NCBI GenBank assembly: GCA_013398295.1
Contig: VZSF01008218.1
Location: forward strand, 176,285 to 240,284
Direction of reading: 5' to 3'
Origin: Chionis minor
Lineage: Eukaryota; Chordata; Aves; Charadriiformes; Chionididae
Length of the DNA: 64,000 nucleotides
Part shown: positions 24,351 through 36,754 of the stretch, piece after piece
Layout: each line of letters begins with the position of its first letter
Position numbering within the stretch: position 1 is the stretch's first letter
Translations under genes and position numbers: made by a program
Notes under the pieces: generated by a model
Told to the model about the DNA's origin: nothing
Databases searched by the model: none
The model's input: the letters and a program-made list of their open reading frames with translations, nothing else

Positions 24351-26849
24351 AGAGATTCAGTTGGAAAAAAAGTCTTTGCTAGGGAAGAGGAAGGAAAAGA
24401 AACTTGTGCTTTGCAGCAATAAGTCACAACATTGTTGACTAAATTCTGTAGGTTAATGGAGCAACCTTAACTGCAGGTCCAGAGTAGAGTTCGTAGTTTT
24501 ACTGGTCTGTGGAGGACGCTTGATACCAGCACTGGTTGTCTGGCTAGTGAAAAGATGTAGAGTTCCAAAGTTTTTGTGGCCTTCAAAATGTCAGTCTTAG
24601 AAAAAGCTTTCCCCTTTAAGCCTCATAAATTTTAAGGTGGACCAAAGCTTGACAGACTTCCCTAAAACTAGACAAAATGGCCTGGATCCTTTCTTTTTGG
24701 AGTTAAGCATTTTTTTCTGCATTGATTAAAGAGTCTAAATTCAATGAGATTGTTTGGGAAATGAGCTAATTAATGAGAAAAGATTTCAAGATTTGGCACT
24801 TCTGTAGGAATGTCACAGGCTTAATGGGATTATTGACCAGGGGATGAGGTTGCAGGACCTCACCATAGGCAGTTTATGTAAAAGAATCCATTTAACTTGC
24901 CTCTGAAATGAAACCACTGCAATGATTTCTGAGACCTGCCTCTTCTTCTGGTCAGGCGCCATCTCTTTTTCTGCGGCACTGTTACAGCAGCATTATTTGT
25001 AGCATTTTCTGTTTGACTCAGAGTATCACTGATTCCCAGAAGCATCAAATTCCCAGTTTCCCTTGAGATTTGGCAGTGTTGCAGCTGAGGTTTGGGGGTT
25101 GTTTTGGTTTATTTCGATAACAGTCACTCCAGGAAGGGAAAGTAGCAGCTACCAGCAGGTTTCGGAGGCGAGAATCTGGAGGGGCGCTAGGGGGAAATTT
25201 GCCCACGAATGGGTAAGCAACTTACTGTGGTGCTGGACTTTTTCCCGTACTCTCTCACGGAGGTTGGTTACCTTTTTTAATATAGTAAAGGATGAAATGG
25301 TTAAATACATCACACTTTTGCAAATAATAGGTGTTGGTGTATAAGTCTAACTGGCAGTCAGACTGCCCAGGTTATTGATTTTACTGTCTAATGGCTGAAA
25401 GAGATGTTATCTTGATTAATTAGGAGTCAAAAACAAATGCATCTTGCTTCTATTAGATCTCCTGGCATTTGCGTTCTTTTTTTGCTCCCTCGCCAATGTT
25501 GTTGTACATGTACCTTTAAAATGCTTTAAACTAAAAAGCTATCAAGGTCAGCGGTGTACAAGCCCTAGTGACTTTATTTCAGCTGTCAATGAGTCCTTAA
25601 AGCACACGCTGATTTTGGTGGTGGAAGGTACTCTTTTAAAGCATAAGGCTATTCATTTAACCTCAACAAATGAAAATCCAGTAGCCTACTATTCTTAGTG
25701 CTCTTGAAGTAGCTCCTCACCTCATTATGCTTTTGGGCAGAAATGCTGACACCCTATCTAAGTGTTACTTTATATATTTACGGATGGTTTTACAGGAAAA
25801 TATATTTTTCTCTTTTAGAATATCTAGTATTCTGCAAAGGTGTTTAGCACTTAATGTGAATACGCTTTATAAAGACCACTGGAACAATGAAACATAAAAA
25901 AGGACGCAATTTTCTATCAGCTACTCTGAATTATGGTCAGTAAGACGATAGAAAAAATGATAGATAATAAGGGAAGAAAAGCTTAGGTTTAGCTAGCAAT
26001 AACAAAACCTGTAGAGTTATAATATGTCATATTAATTATCACTTCCTGGTCGTTTACATGCTCTCAGAATGCCAAGCACTAAGGGGAAAAAAAAAAAGGA
26101 ATCTCGCTGCATTTATAAACAATTTACATCTCGCAGTTTACGTCAAGCACATGAGTAGTCATTTGTTTTTACTGTAGTTTTGTGTTTAATATGAGCATGA
26201 TCTAGAACTAAAGTTACCTTACTAAGTATGCAAAAATATAATATATTGCACACGCTGTTGTGAGTCAAAGTGAAATCGCCATGTTTGCATTTCAGAACTT
26301 TAGAAGCGATCCTTGTTGTCACACCCAACTGCTCTGATTTTGAAAATTGTATTAAAATACCAGGGATGCAGTTCGTATCTTTTCAAAATCTTGGGAATCC
26401 CATAAATGCAGTAGCTTTCTGCTCCCAGCAGCGTGTAATGTGTAACAGAAAAACACGAAGCACTGACAGTAACTTTGCTGCATCATCTACTGAGCAGATG
26501 GTTTACATGCCTTCCTGTTGTCTTACTTGCTCCACAATTAACAGTTAATCTGTTTATCAGGTTCTCAATTCTCTCCTCTAGGTCTCGTTATGAAAAATGG
26601 TGCCAAAAGAAAGACAGCCCGCAGCACCATGTAATTTATAGGTGCGGGCCTGGTTTAAGTATCCCATTCGTAAGGTTTCAGATGCAGTTTATGTGCTCTC
26701 TTTCCTGGCCTTTCCCTAGAAAAAGTGTAAAACGCACAAGACTTCTACTCAACTACAACCCCCAACTTTGCTTGGCAACTTGGTGTTTGCAAAAAAACCT
26801 CCGGCAGCCTGTTCAGTCTAAGCAAGGAACTGCAAGTGTTTTCTGAAAT
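24351..26849. other. Non-coding stretch, no gene recognised
   Basis: No gene is seen. A short TAAT-rich part near 24740-24840 again looks enhancer-like. The frames at 25063-25344 and 26270-26846 have no recognisable domain. Confidence 0.4.
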
Positions 26850-27190
26850 GAGGATCTAAAAGGACGGGATGTAAATCAAGGCAGCCCTGTGGTCATTTTA
26901 ATTGGCGTTCTTACCATTTGTGCAGCCCACACAACTTCTTATCGTGCTATTGAATAAAATGAGAAGTTACCACAGCAACTGTAACATCCATGGCCGTTTG
27001 TGACGATCGGCCTGCTGAAATATTGACCTCAATTTTATTTAGCTGAAATTCACAGTACAATTTCAGTAAATTCAGTGCTGCTGTTAGCTGTCAGATTGAG
27101 TGCACTGGATAGCAGGTTTAGGTAGAGGTAAGATTAGCTATCTTGCGTTGCACTGCCACCAGCCTCCCTTGTCTCTGATCTGAAAGAGCT
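26850..27190. promoter_or_regulatory. Candidate conserved non-coding element
   Basis: Repeat-free DNA with homeodomain-like words ('ttttaattgg', 'tattgacctcaattttattt') and balanced composition, similar in texture to 20755-21745. Conservation is inferred, not shown. Confidence 0.22.
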
Positions 27191-28439
27191 TCATCTGGGC
27201 AGGGGTATAATTCAGTATCTGTTTTTTATTTGGAGACTGCCTGTGAGGGGGTGCCTGCTAGTACGAATTGTGATGCTGAGCCCTGCTCTGTAAAAACTGG
27301 ATGGAAATTCATTCCGTATCGTCTATCCATAGTGTACATACATGGTACGTATAGGGTTGTTTCCATCCAGAAGAGACGTCGACTCCCTGCCCTGTTACCA
27401 GCCACCACATCCCTTTTGTATCCTTCGACAGACAAGAACTGAACTGGAGGGCTAACTAATAGATACCGAGGAGTGCGTACCTAGGTCAGTGTTGTGATCA
27501 GCATAATTTTTATTACTCCGGCCTCTATGTGAATGGGACCCAAATCTGTTAAGAATTGACAGGTTCCAGAGTCTAATCTTTAAAAGAAAGGTAAAAAACC
27601 CCAAAATAACTGCCGGAGATGCTTAAAAAACTCTTATGGTTGCAAATAAAATATTGAATAAATATACTATATATGTATTTCTATTTATATACTAAATACT
27701 GAAAAATGGAAAAGAGCAACTGGCTTTGGGTTAGGTGGTGCATAAGAGTTTACACTAGCTCCCATTATGGCACAACACTGCCAGGGCCCTGAGCAGGTAC
27801 ATGTCCGGGGCACCAGGCTGCTTTAACGTGATCCTGAGCTCCGAGGGAGGCGAGGGCGTCATGTTGACCAGGTCCTTTCTTTTCCTCGGGCACTTCCCCT
27901 CACTTCCAGGATGTCTGCCCCCTCCCAGCAGCACTCCTGATTTCCTTGCTCCAAAGGAACGGGTTTGGTTTTTGGTTTTTTTTTTTTTTTTTTTTTTTCC
28001 TGAGCAATGTCACCCTCCATTTGTGGAATAAAAGGGAAATAAGAGCTGTAAAATATTGATTCTGGAAGTTTACATGAGGGAAATACAAAGTCTTTCTTCT
28101 GAGCCTCGGCTGCTGAGAGGGGCCCAGCTAATGCAGTCAGGTTTAGCTCTGTCTGCCGTGGCTGTGAGTGACAGCTATGGCCCAGTGCACATCCACTGAA
28201 AACTAGCATCAGGGAATGACATACAGTTTGATAACATAAGATGCTTAGGTTTTTTGGCTCAAGTGAGATGTTCAGAGCTAATAGCCCTGCGAGCAGAGTT
28301 TCAGCTGTGATCTGTACCTTGAGATATCGGTTGTGTCTGGCTCAGGAAAAAGGGGAAAGAATGAAAGCTTATTTCTAGAAAGGTTTCCGATGAGCAGCAT
28401 TTGTCATTGAAGGGGAAGATGGGTATAATTAGCTTGTCA
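27191..28439. other. Non-coding stretch with a T24 run
   Basis: No gene is recognised. A G/T tract ends in an approximately 24-T run at 27976-27999. Apparent frames across it on both strands arise from the homopolymer. Confidence 0.45.
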
Positions 28440-29180
28440 GTCTAGTTTGGGCTGAGCTGGCTTTCTGCGGTAAGAAAGATGGACTAACTGCCAGAAGAGC
28501 TGACAGGCAGTCGATAATGCAGCAATTAATGTCATAAATAATTCTGGAACCAATTATATCAAAATGGACTCCAAGCTTTAAAAAGGAACAGAATTCCCTT
28601 ATTCTTCCTGCTAACAGCAAGAAGCAGCTTTCATTTTTCTCTGTAATTACTTTTCATTGTATATAGCAATAAAGTAGGGCTTTTCTGTCCGTATTTAAAA
28701 CTTGTCTTCCTTGCCTTCCCCCACCTCCCAAACCCTCTTTACCCCACAGGACAAGGTTGCTACAGCAGGTCTTCGCCGAGGTGAATGTGTAATCTTTTCA
28801 CGCGGCTGTTACATGATAATTCCTGCTGCACCTAAATGACTAAGAGCCAAGTTTTCTCAAATGTCATGGGCAATGACAGCAGAAAGCACAAAACAATGGC
28901 ATTTGGAAATAAAGACATTTGTTAAATAAATTGATTTGTCTTATTATTTTAAAGGTTGCTCTGACTTGCTTACACTGAACTTATTGATTTTTTTTTTTTT
29001 CCCTCCCCTCTCCCTGTACAGTTACAGCTATGAAATCTGAGCCAAGCTATTCCCTTTATGCTGCAAACACAATTCAGAACAGCCCCGCGAGTTAATGGGC
29101 ATTCCCTCACAAAAGACACCGCGTTACAAACACTCTCTAGAGTGATATTCTCCTTAGCTGTTTCTCCATGGGCTGTAATA
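28440..29180. promoter_or_regulatory. Candidate conserved non-coding element
   Basis: Homeodomain/HOX-like words are densely clustered around 28522-28545: CAATTAATG followed by TCATAAATAATT, then CCAATTATATC. A second part at 28800-28940 has TGATAATTCC and TGTCATGGGCAATGACA words. The T-rich run near 28988-29000 is simple sequence. No coding frame is present. Confidence 0.3.
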
Positions 29181-30539
29181 CATATGTAGATAACACAAAG
29201 CCCGTACTGGCAAACCCCCCACAGGTCTGCTGTTGCTAATGGTCTTTTCTGTAGTCTTATCCGTTGTGTTTTTTTTTTTAAAAAATGGACTGTAGAAGTG
29301 GTGAATTACTGTAGCATTCGTTCACAGCTTTGTTCAGAGCCTGACAAACGTTTCCAACTTTTCAACTATGGTGGCATTTACTCCTGGGAGGTTGGGGAAA
29401 ACAGTTCATGAAGTTCCCACTGTTTTAAAACCAGAAACATCTGTTGGTGTCACATGCAGTTTGTTGGCTGGGTCCAGGAGTAAAGAAATCCTGCAGCTGA
29501 TCAGCGCTCTCCTTAGCAGTAGGTGTCAGTATGGTGAGTGGTAATTACAACAGGGAGTTTTAGAGGACACACGATAATTAGGCCGGCTAACGAAAACATA
29601 AGCACTGCCTTTACCGTACTTAAAACCAGAAGCATGCCTGCTATGTCTGTACATTGTTTCAGACCATGACAATAGAGCCAAAACTAGTTTAATCAAGCTT
29701 TCAAGGAACAAAAGCTTTCAGATTTTGGATATACTGCTCGCTGTTTTAGCAGGAAGAATGCAAGAAAGAGCGAGAGAGACCTGTGGTGTGCAAAGCCCAG
29801 GCGTGCAGAGCCGGGAGAGCTGGGTTCCCTTCCAAACCCTGCCGTGGGGACGTTGCTGAGTGACTGCCGGGACATCAGTGGTTCTGTCATCACAGCTCCC
29901 CGCGCCAGAGGGACAGAGAGCGCTCACCTCGCAAAGGCGGTGCGCGTATTAACACATTTAAGGTCTTTTTAAGCACTCGGAGATCGCCTGTAGGACAAGG
30001 ACGATGGAAATTCAGTATTATTTGAGGGAAAAGGCCATCTGTTTCACATCTCATTAAGAACTATATCCTGTTTCTACTCTGCAGCCCAGCAAGGCCTGAA
30101 AACAAGGAGCTGTGTTTAAACAATACTACCTCAGTTAAACTGCAGTGTGTATAAATTAAACTCAGTTTTGGTCCAAATGACCCACCTTTTACACCTCACA
30201 GGAGTTGTTACAAAAGGTAGCAGTAAGATTTCGGGCAGAATCTTTGCGGGTCAGCTCTGTAGCCCTTCAGTAGTATTGCTGTCATCGTTTTCGTTGCTGT
30301 GCTTCTGCATTTCTACGGGAAGTACTTCACTGCCTTCACGTCTCGGCTCATTCAGTGCACTCTTTCTCTTCAACAGAAAAGAGGTTTCAATGCTTTCCTT
30401 GTATCCATAAGAATCATTTCAAGCATAAAGGTAAAATCAATTTGATCTAGTCTGGAAAGAGTGGTCTAGCAGGCAGTATCGCTATTTTGTCTGCAGAACT
30501 CCTACTGACCCCCGTTCTGGGGAAATTCAGTTCCACGGT
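29181..30539. other. Non-coding stretch, no gene recognised
   Basis: No gene or RNA is seen. A T run at 29271-29279 and scattered low-complexity sequence are all that stands out. Confidence 0.4.
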
Positions 30540-30790
30540 GAAGCGGACTTTATAAACAAGCCAAGTGATTTAGCATGAAATGGCAAATTAAATGAGCTTA
30601 ATTTGCCCACCATCATCTGTGATGCTATCCTGATAATTCAGCCTTTTTATTCTAACTGCCAATACCATTGATGCTCCTGCAGGAAACTTAGGGCAGCAAC
30701 TACAATGCTTGAAACAAGTAACAGATTTCTAGTACCTCAGGAAGGTGAGTTGTCAAAGAGCAATTAATATTACCTAAGGCTTCTAGTATC
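30540..30790. promoter_or_regulatory. Candidate conserved element with a dyad
   Basis: Homeodomain-like words flank the perfect dyad at 30582-30607, with 'gcaattaatattacc' near the right end. Repeat-free and non-coding. It is judged enhancer-like by texture alone. Confidence 0.3.
30582..30607. repeat. Perfect 10-bp inverted repeat, 6-nt spacer
   Basis: GGCAAATTAA (30582-30591) and TTAATTTGCC (30598-30607) are exact reverse complements around ATGAGC. Each arm contains an AATTAA homeodomain core, so it could bind a homeodomain dimer. Confidence 0.7.
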
Positions 30791-31499
30791 ATTGCTTGTG
30801 TGCTTCTGACAAAAATACGGACGTTTTTATTTTATTCTTAAATAGTTTTAAATGATCATTTTTATTAGGTATATTTTAATGATTCCTGAAGAACAAAGTG
30901 AAAATCCCACGAGAGATTTCATAGTCCTGAAAGACAAATGCAGGATAAGCTAATGACACTACTTACTTGGATATTGCTGCTCCTTTATCCTCTAAATGCC
31001 TGAAAATAGCTCTTTGTAGAGGTGAAGTGCAGAATCCAATGACTTTAGCACCTTGGTTTAGCTCAAGATGGGAGATATTACCTAGCCTTATTCTGGGTGT
31101 GCCAGGGTGTTACGTGGTTTTGTCTGTTGCTTGAAGTTGCACAGTAAAATTCCAAGGTCTTATGGCTGTTTGCTACTGAGACCATTGAAATGGTACATAC
31201 TCATTGTAACAATGAATTTGGGTTGGTAATACAGTAATGAGCGGGTTTTCATCATGAAACGTCCTTTCGGATTAACCTCAGGGTATTAAAAAATGACGAT
31301 GCCCTGTGTCAAACACAAATGCAGCATCGATGGCATTAGTGGAGTAACACAACACAGAGAAACAGGAAGGTGGGGAAGGAGCAAGAATTCAGCTTCGGTG
31401 GGTAGATGAAAGAGGCTCACAGACATCAATGTAATTGATGTGATTTTCAGTTACTTTTTTTTTTTTTTTAATGTCTGACTGATTTACATAATCACGTAA
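30791..31499. other. Non-coding stretch, no gene recognised
   Basis: No feature is recognised apart from a 15-T run near 31456-31469. Confidence 0.4.
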
Positions 31500-31740
31500 A
31501 TTTTTAAACATACTCCTCCTCTTTCCTTTAGGTCTAATTAGCTGCCATTCACATCAGAGTTGGGTCTCCTCTGCCTTTTACCTCAGACCCTCTTTTGCTG
31601 CATCACTGTTTGCATCTCTTAGATCTAGCTTGTCAGAAGGGACCAACATGTCCAAACAATGACAGATCTTTCTGAAGCTCAGTTCTCTATCGTGCAGCTA
31701 ATTAAGAAGCCAAGTTGATGGTGAGCAGAAGATGGAAGGG
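31500..31740. promoter_or_regulatory. Candidate conserved non-coding element
   Basis: Non-coding DNA with GTCTAATTAGC near the start and GCTAATTAAG near 31698, both strong homeodomain cores, and no repeat content. Conservation is inferred. Confidence 0.25.
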
Positions 31741-33941
31741 AAGGTGGGAGGGGGCGAGGATAGATGAAAAAAGTCCTGCTACTTCAGCATATCTAGATCT
31801 TTGAAATCTGGTTGTGCATATCACACACATTAATTCCAGGGGTCTGAAAACCTGCCCTTCATTAGGTACCTAGGTTGGAACTGAGACACTAATATTGTTC
31901 TCCGGAGCGTGAGCTTGGAGGGTAGTGACTTTTCATGTGAGTTTGTACAGCACTGTTTCTGAAGGGATTTTTCTGAATGACTTTAGTAGAAACAGTAAAT
32001 AAGACAGCATGAGTGCACGGGATATGAGTTTCTCCCTAGTATTTTTGTTATTGAGAGGAGTGTTTTACCTTCTACGGTGTCTCCAGCAGCCAGACTAGCG
32101 TACATTTAGTTTTAAAGCATCTGTCATACTTTATGGCTTTGGTAGATAGGTGTGCTTAAAAATGTTCTGGTGCTTGGTGTATATTTTCTTTACTTTTCCG
32201 AATCTTTCTAGATCAGTTCTCGAAACTGCAGGAGAGGGACCAAGGAAAAAAGGGAACACAGAATAGAACACGTTAGTTGAGAGCCCGCCAGTTACTCATA
32301 ATGGCAAAACATAGTATGTACTATAATGCGGGTAGGTCGATGAACCTATCTTTGGCTAAAAAGAGGAGGAAGATAAGTCTTGCTGAAGAAAAAGAAAAAG
32401 GAAAATGCGGCAGATGTGTAGAGCGCTGTCTACTGCAGCATGTGGGGACTGTTGCCTACCAAAGCAGCAGACCAACAGCTAAGTTACGGGGGATGATGCT
32501 AGCACTACTGTTGATACTGATGGTGTAAGCTGAAGGATTCATATTATTAAATGCTGCCATTGTCTTATTTTAGACAATTTTTGAGTAGAGGATGGACATC
32601 TGAGTTACTTTCATTACAAGGTTACACATCCTCACCAAACTCTGCTCTTGGAGGTAATTTTAGGTTTGTAATAGCTTTGACTTTCTTGTTGTTGAAGGAA
32701 AGCTTAAAAATTAACCGATCCTGTGCTCCTCCACAAGATCCCTTCTAATTCTGCTACATGTTATACATGTTTAATGCTTTGATTTTTGAAGAGGAGTAAC
32801 TCCCCAAAACTTGAATTCTTGGAATCAGCAGTCCTGCATTTCTCTGGATGGGACACAATGTCAGCTTGGATGAAAGATGAAAAAGAGGTGGTCTTAGGGA
32901 AATCTTCAGTCTGCTTATGGCAGAGGAATCTGCTACTCTGAGGTAAGACCCAAGTGTGAAGCTGCACTGGGATTCAGAGAACTGAAAAGAAAAAAAAAAG
33001 ACATCACAGTTAAAATGCATAGAAAGAAGTGCGTGAGAGTGATGCTGAGACTGTCTTTTCTCATTAAAAGTAGAATCCGTTGATAATATAGTGCTAGCTA
33101 CCTTTCTCTCAGGAGATGTAATGCCTGCGTGCTCCTCTTCCAAACGGAAGAGTAGTAAAGTCACTAGAAGAATTAGGGCACCCTGAGAACATAATGATGT
33201 TATCTGATCCAGTTGCTCCTCAGAGTGCAGGGCAGAGGAGTGTTAAGTTACTACCCAAAGTATTTAAACATTTTCCTTTCAGGGACTTTTGCAGGATTAA
33301 TGCACATATCCAGCAATAAATTTGAATTTCACCCATGTTTTCTCCTGAGGTGCCTTTTTTTCTTGGCGGACTCCAGGTGAGGTTAATTGCTCTTGATTCA
33401 ACATTAACAGGATGAAGTTTTCTCTCCTCCTGCTGATGGGGTTCAGTTTCTTTCCTTCAGTTAATGTGTCAAACACCAATCCACTTCCCTCTCCTCTTAC
33501 CCTCCCCAGGAACTAACTGTGTTGAAATACAGAAGACAATAAGAGAATACACTGCATAATCAAGAATGAAAAATAATATCATCTACCACAGTAAATCATA
33601 GCCAAACAACACAGTTATAATAGAAATACCTTTCCTATGTCTGATCCACTAACACATACTTAGTCAGATAACAAATAACTTATTCTTGGGGAGAGTGCTC
33701 TGGATTTGATTTATCTCTGAGTGTAAGTAGATATGAAAAGGCTGCCAAATCTGCCTATATAAATCTCAGCTATCTCAAAATGTCATGTAGGGGGGAAGTG
33801 AAAAATTAAGAAGGTGTTTCTGTCCTAATAGGGTATGGAGGCAAAAGGTTCTGCTTTTAATTCTTCTTAGGGATGCCATTTCTCTGGTTGATACCTGGGA
33901 AGAATTAAAGCGGGGCTGGAAAAAATACCTATGTGTGTTGT
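31741..33941. other. Non-coding stretch, no gene recognised
   Basis: No exon, RNA or repeat is recognised. Frames at 32277-32528 and 32754-33164 are without domains and overlap competing frames. Confidence 0.4.
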
Positions 33942-34008
33942 GCCAAATTCTGGTCTTATTTTTGCTGATGTAAATCTGGAGTAGATCCACTAAAGACTCT
34001 GGAATTAG
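33942..34008 (-). repeat. Copy of palindromic ancient repeat
   Basis: GCCAAATTCTGGTCTTA is followed by 'gatgtaaatctggagtagatccac'. This is the reverse-complement sense of the phrase at 34448-34504. It looks like a decayed half of the palindromic repeat family also seen at 16651-16724. Confidence 0.5.
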
Positions 34009-34447
34009 TCTGGCTTTTTCCCAGACTAGCTGACAGCAAACTGAGTGCCTTTCAAATTAAATAATGGTTAAACCTCAGCGTTGTTAAGATTTTTCATTTG
34101 GGTTGTAGTGGCTATTGTTTGTTTGAACAAATGGAACAAAAAGAAATCATCTGAAGATACTTTTATACTGCTGGACAAGTGAGAATAGAAAGAAAACTGG
34201 GCCGACGTGAAAATCAAGGATAAGAAAACAGTTTCCGTAACCATTGTTTGCACATGTGTATTCTTGTCCGGCAACACCACCCCACACTTAGGGGTCCATT
34301 TAGACAGGAAAGAACGAGAAGGCACGCAGGGCTGGATTATGCCACTTTAATGCAAGTATTAAGTTGTGTCATAATCTAGGCATAAATACCACGAGTTTGT
34401 GAATTCTCGCCCATGGGCTTTATATTTCTCTCACTTAATTCAGCGGA

Positions 34448-34504
34448 CACCATTGGAGTTACTCCTGACTTGTACCAGGGTAGTGAACGGCAGAATTAGG
34501 CCCT
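34448..34504 (+). repeat. Copy of palindromic ancient repeat
   Basis: 'caccattggagttactcct' then 'gacttgtaccagggtag' and 'cagaattaggccc' match the well-known decayed motif of bird and reptile interspersed repeats. It is opposite in sense to the copy 440 bp upstream. Confidence 0.5.
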
Positions 34505-34631
34505 CTGTCTCCTGCGTGGATTGGTGAACCGGATGCTCCGTGTGACAAAGTGTGACAATTAGCTTGAAGTACTTGCTGAGCCTCAGTCCATCTGGGATTC
34601 AAAGGTAGTTTGTTACCTCCAAGATGGGGAA

Positions 34632-34669
34632 GGGGGGGGGGGGGGGGGGGTNNNNNNNNNNNNNNNNNN
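34632..34669. other. G19 run and 18-N assembly gap
   Basis: Nineteen G (34632-34650) are followed by T, 18 N (34652-34669) and then GGGGCGG. The gap sits inside a G-run that probably stalled sequencing. Confidence 0.95.
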
Positions 34670-34673
34670 GGGG

Positions 34674-35078
34674 CGGTTAGTTGAATGTGTCATCCTACTC
34701 AAATTCATTAGATGAAAAGTGAGTATCACCTTACATTACATAAGTTCAGCCGGAATGTATACAATGTCAGCAGTATGGGAGAAGAAAACATGTGTTGAAT
34801 ACATCTAGTGTGCCTTGGGTCTCTGAAGGTCACTCCACTAAAGTAATATATAGTGCTAGTGCTAGTGGCTCAAGGTCAAGTCAGCTTGCTTTTCATAATG
34901 CATAAACCTGAAGCTTGCTCAGACACCAATCATCTGACCTAAACCTTGGAACAAATATTTTACTAAGTAAATCAGTGAGCATGCTGGCATTTCTATTAAC
35001 CTTCAATGCACTGGTGACAGAAAATGAATAATGATAAATAATAACTCAGGCCTGTAAATCACGCTTAGCATCAGAGGC
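34674..35078. other. Non-coding stretch, no gene recognised
   Basis: Nothing is recognised apart from a tandem 'gtgctagtgctagtg' at about 34853-34866. Confidence 0.4.
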
Positions 35079-35135
35079 AAAAAAAAAAAAAAAGAAAAAA
35101 AGAAAAAAAGGAAAAAGAAAGAAAAAAGAAAAAGG
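35079..35135. repeat. Polypurine A/G tract
   Basis: The + strand is pure A/G, made of A runs interrupted by single G's. It is the opposite-strand counterpart of the tract at 3125-3231. Confidence 0.9.
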
Positions 35136-36754
35136 TCTGGTGTACTACCATCTGCTAAGCTGGATGAGCCTGTAGGGAGAAACCCACAACAAAGGGAAAC
35201 TGCTCTCTCCCTCCCACAGCAGTTCCCTGGGCTTGAAAGGTGGGGGTGGGATGGAAGGGGGCTTTGCAGAGACCAGTGAAGGAAACACTTGAAAGTGAAA
35301 AGCTGCATGTACACAAACGGCAGGGAGTCTGAGTAAGAAGTGCTCGGTTACACAAAGTGGTAGGATTGTTTGGCAAGCCTTGAAGTGGATGAACTCTGTT
35401 CTCCTCCTCCTCTCCCACTGTCTGACCATCAGTGGCTCTCTGGTGGTAAATGGAAGAAAACAGACCTACAGCATTTTACCAGGGTTAGAGAAGCTGCTTG
35501 TTTTTCTTCCACAGTACTCTCTCATTTCCTTTTCTTCTGTTTCTCCTTTCAGTTGTTTTGCTGTCAGTTAGGCTCGCTAGAGCCACACAATGGCCTTAAA
35601 AAAATTAAGCCTGTAAAGTAGGAAGAACTGAAACACATTTAGCTACGTCTTCTCCCCTGCCATACCTTTGAATATTTCAGTTTCATTCAGAAGTGCTCTG
35701 TTTCTCATACTACCCTTTGGATTTTTAGCCTAATTCTAGGCAATACAAATCTGAACATTAATTTATTACAGAGTTTGTTGCAAAGCGAATTTTTCCTAGC
35801 CATGTTGTTTAAATCACTTGCGCTTCAAAAATTCGTTCAGAATCTTTTAATTTTTCCTTCTGAACTATTTTTGATTAAAAAAAATAAGACGTGCTGATGA
35901 ATCAGTGGTTCAAACTACATGTCGTGTCCAGCTCGCCTCTCTAGCTGGGAACGCATTTGTAATGGCACGTCAGGTTGGAGACGCTGAGCACGCTTTGTGC
36001 CCCTGTTACAAGAAGGGAATGCAGCGTGCATCAACAGTTGTGTTGTGGCACAGTTTGCTGTGCCAAACAGTTGTGGCTAGGCACAGCTTGTTACTACGCT
36101 TCAGTCTGTTGTGGAATCGCAAAAAAACCCAAACCAACCAAATCTAACCCACACAGGTGAAGAAGAGTGAAGTCCACCTCCTGAGAGGAGAGGATAAGCA
36201 GAGGTTTAGGGGATTGAGTTCATATCTGGAATTCATTTTTTGTCAGAAACGGGTGTAGAGCGGAGTCTGAACTTTCCAAAGGTGAAGGCGTTCTTTGCCG
36301 TCAAAGGACTTCAGCCTGAAACACAGGCAAGAGCCAGCCATGATGTTCAGATTCACATCAGAGTTCAGACTCCCAACCAGTCTTTGTCAGAAAAATCCCA
36401 GATGTGGGAATCTAGCGTTCTTTTTGACCACTTCTCTCATTTGACCAAAATAAAAATAAATGTATTGTCCACCAGCTGGACTTGTGTTACTTCCAATGAT
36501 TGTGCTTAAATGGTATTCCCAGTAACACGATAACACCACTTACAGTACAGTCACCATCTGGCATTGTAAACACAAAAAAATGAGTGAGTCTACACTGCTC
36601 TAAAAGTATTTTATATATATGCATAAAATGCTATCTTGGATGCAGCTCCTATTAATTTGGGTTCTTTTCTGTCCACATGAAATAATTTGTATGCATCTCA
36701 TCCCTGCGTCTGATCTCCAGAAGGCTACTTGCTCAAAAAATTAAGAAGTACTCG
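35136..36754. other. Non-coding stretch, no gene recognised
   Basis: Overlapping 60-100-codon frames occur on both strands at 35145-35621 without domains. An A/C-rich run lies at 36121-36145. No gene call is supportable. Confidence 0.4.
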
